NCBI RefSeq assembly: GCF_003287875.1
Contig: NZ_QMKK01000025.1
Coordinates: forward strand, 193,501 to 257,500
Source of the DNA: Martinezella tropici
GTDB lineage: Bacteria; Pseudomonadota; Alphaproteobacteria; Rhizobiales; Rhizobiaceae
Direction of reading: 5' to 3'
DNA: 64,000 bases
The notes under the pieces were generated by a model. That model was not told where the DNA came from. It searched no databases and saw nothing but the letters and a program-made list of their open reading frames with translations. Position 1 is the stretch's first letter. Each line of letters starts with the position of its first letter. The position numbers were made by a program, and so were the translations under genes. Positions 62,752 to 64,000 of this stretch are shown here, in pieces.

Positions 62752-64000
62752 TTATCTCCGGGCAGCGCGCGTCAGGAGCTGGTCGAGAAGCGCAAGCGCC
62801 AGATCGATCTCCTCGCGGGTGATGAGTAGGTTGGGCGCGAAGGTGATGACGTTCTTGTGATAGCCGCCGACGTCGAGTACGAGGCCGTAGGTCTTGGAGC
62901 CGACCTGCATATCGCCCTTCATGCCTTCGTCGCACATCCAGTCCATCGTCGCCTTGTCGGGCGTATAGCTGTCGTCCTTGCAGATTTCCATGCGCAGCGC
63001 CAGGCCGAGACCATCGACTTCGCCGACAATGGCATGGCGCTTCTGCAGCTGCTTCAGCCCGTCGAGGAAATGCGCGCCCTTTTCCATGATCGCAGCGCCA
63101 AAATCCTGCTCTTCCAGCATCTTCATCGTTTCGAGCGCAACGGCGGTTCCCATCGGGTTGCTGGCGAAGGTCGAATGCGTGGAGCCGGGCGGGAAGATCT
63201 CCGGATTGATCATCTCTTCGCGGGCCCAGACGCCGGAAAGCGGATTGAGGCCATTGGTGATCGCCTTGCCGAAGATCAGCGCATCCGGCGAAACGCCGAA
63301 ATGCTCGATCGACCAGAGCTTGCCGGTGCGGTAGACGCCCATCTGGATTTCATCGACGATGAGAAGGATACCGTGATCGTCTAGCACCTTCTTCAGTTCG
63401 ACAAAGAAGTTCATCGGCGGAATGACGTAGCCACCGGTGCCCTGGATCGGCTCGATATAGAAAGCGGCATATTCGGACTTGCCGGCCTTCGGATCCCAGA
63501 CGCCGTTGTATTCGCTTTCGAACAGGCGGGCGAACTTCTGGACGCAATAGTGCCCGTATTCTTCCTTCGACATCCCCTTCGGGCCGCGGAAATAGTAGGG
63601 AAATTCGACGAACTGAGCGCGGTCGCCGAAATGGCCATAGCGGCGGCGGTAGCGATAGCTCGATGTGATCGCCGAGGCGCCGAGCGTGCGGCCGTGATAG
63701 CCGCCCTCGAAGGCGAACATCAGGCTCTTGCCACCTGTGTAATTGCGCACGAGCTTCAGGGAATCCTCGACAGCCTGAGAACCGCCGACGTTGAAGTGAA
63801 CGCGGCCCTTGCGGCCGAACTTGCGCTCGGCGTCCTGGGCGATCATCGCGGCAAGCTCCACCTTTTCACGGTGTAGATACTGCGAGGCGACCTGCGGGAG
63901 ACGGTCGAGCTGGCGATGAGCCGCCTCGTTCAGGCGCTCGTTGCGATAGCCGAAATTGACAGCGGAGTACCACATCTGCAGATCGAGGAACGGCGTGCCG
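62752..64000 (-). CDS. Class III PLP-dependent aminotransferase (5' end outside window)
   Basis: 416 codons are inside the window and the frame is still open at the edge (GTPFLDLQ precedes MWYSAVNFGY), so the N-terminus is missing. Visible class III features: GGSQAVEDSLKLVR, FEGGYHGRTLGASAIT, the IVDEIQMG acid and the PLP lysine in IFGKAITNG, then THSTFASNPMG. The family includes ornithine, lysine, diaminobutyrate and putrescine transaminases; the exact substrate cannot be told. It is the most upstream operon gene seen and could make or consume a diamine or omega-amino acid. Confidence 0.9.
   Translation of the reverse strand, partial: GTPFLDLQMWYSAVNFGYRNERLNEAAHRQLDRLPQVASQYLHREKVELAAMIAQDAERKFGRKGRVHFNVGGSQAVEDSLKLVRNYTGGKSLMFAFEGGYHGRTLGASAITSSYRYRRRYGHFGDRAQFVEFPYYFRGPKGMSKEEYGHYCVQKFARLFESEYNGVWDPKAGKSEYAAFYIEPIQGTGGYVIPPMNFFVELKKVLDDHGILLIVDEIQMGVYRTGKLWSIEHFGVSPDALIFGKAITNGLNPLSGVWAREEMINPEIFPPGSTHSTFASNPMGTAVALETMKMLEEQDFGAAIMEKGAHFLDGLKQLQKRHAIVGEVDGLGLALRMEICKDDSYTPDKATMDWMCDEGMKGDMQVGSKTYGLVLDVGGYHKNVITFAPNLLITREEIDLALALLDQLLTRAARR

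Overview
The window is a stretch of alphaproteobacterial chromosome, almost certainly Rhizobiaceae and most like Rhizobium. The coding sequence is GC-rich. Gene orders are rhizobial: dapF-mtaB-ftsY-ispZ, acnA divergent from ccmABCDG, ffh-chorismate mutase-rpsP-rimM-trmD-rplS, and glnK-amtB. Typical alphaproteobacterial families occur (IalB, DUF1232, DUF2794, DUF1223, UPF0314). Small palindromic intergenic repeats of rhizobial type recur throughout. I see no CRISPR array, prophage, intact insertion sequence or integrase.

Left part (1-13 kb): an IalB-like periplasmic protein, DUF1232, pterin carbinolamine dehydratase, a low-molecular-weight tyrosine phosphatase overlapping thpR tail to tail, and the tesA / ybbA-ybbP divergon. 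Then follow a YbhL (Bax-inhibitor-like) protein with a structured leader, a GNAT acetyltransferase, DUF2794, DUF1223 and aconitase.

Middle (13-34 kb): the cytochrome c maturation operon ccmABCDG, split by repeats between ccmA and ccmB; the dapF-mtaB-ftsY-ispZ-UPF0314 operon on the minus strand, with palindromic repeat copies lying in frame inside ftsY; an SRPBCC protein; an NAPE-PLD-like hydrolase pair; the SRP/ribosome-maturation cluster; an amino-acid ABC binding protein and permease; and leuC.

Right-middle (33-56 kb): two regulator/exporter divergons (DMT/MarR with clear palindromic operators, and LysR/MFS); an aldo-keto reductase; an L,D-transpeptidase; a CenR/OtpR-like response regulator with a cyclic-nucleotide-binding partner; ftsK-lolA-xthA; glnK-amtB behind a sigma-54-type promoter; tesB divergent from a ubiquinone hydroxylase; a small accessory patch (LysR remnant, chloroperoxidase-like hydrolase, small orphan ORF); housekeeping genes (Trm112, Lon-substrate-binding domain, YbbN-like thioredoxin, ProX); one tRNA-Gly(GCC); DUF1007; PAP2 phosphatase; and MipA.

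The right end (56.9-64 kb, running off the window) is the most interesting segment. It is a tightly coupled minus-strand operon encoding a class III aminotransferase, an arginase-fold enzyme, two half-size EmrE/ArnE-like membrane proteins, a fatty acid desaturase, an alpha/beta hydrolase with a cysteine nucleophile, a BioF2-like GNAT acyltransferase and a cyclopropane-fatty-acid synthase homologue. The set reads like a pathway that builds, modifies and translocates an amine-containing lipid. That product is inferred; I do not recognise a described pathway with this gene set.
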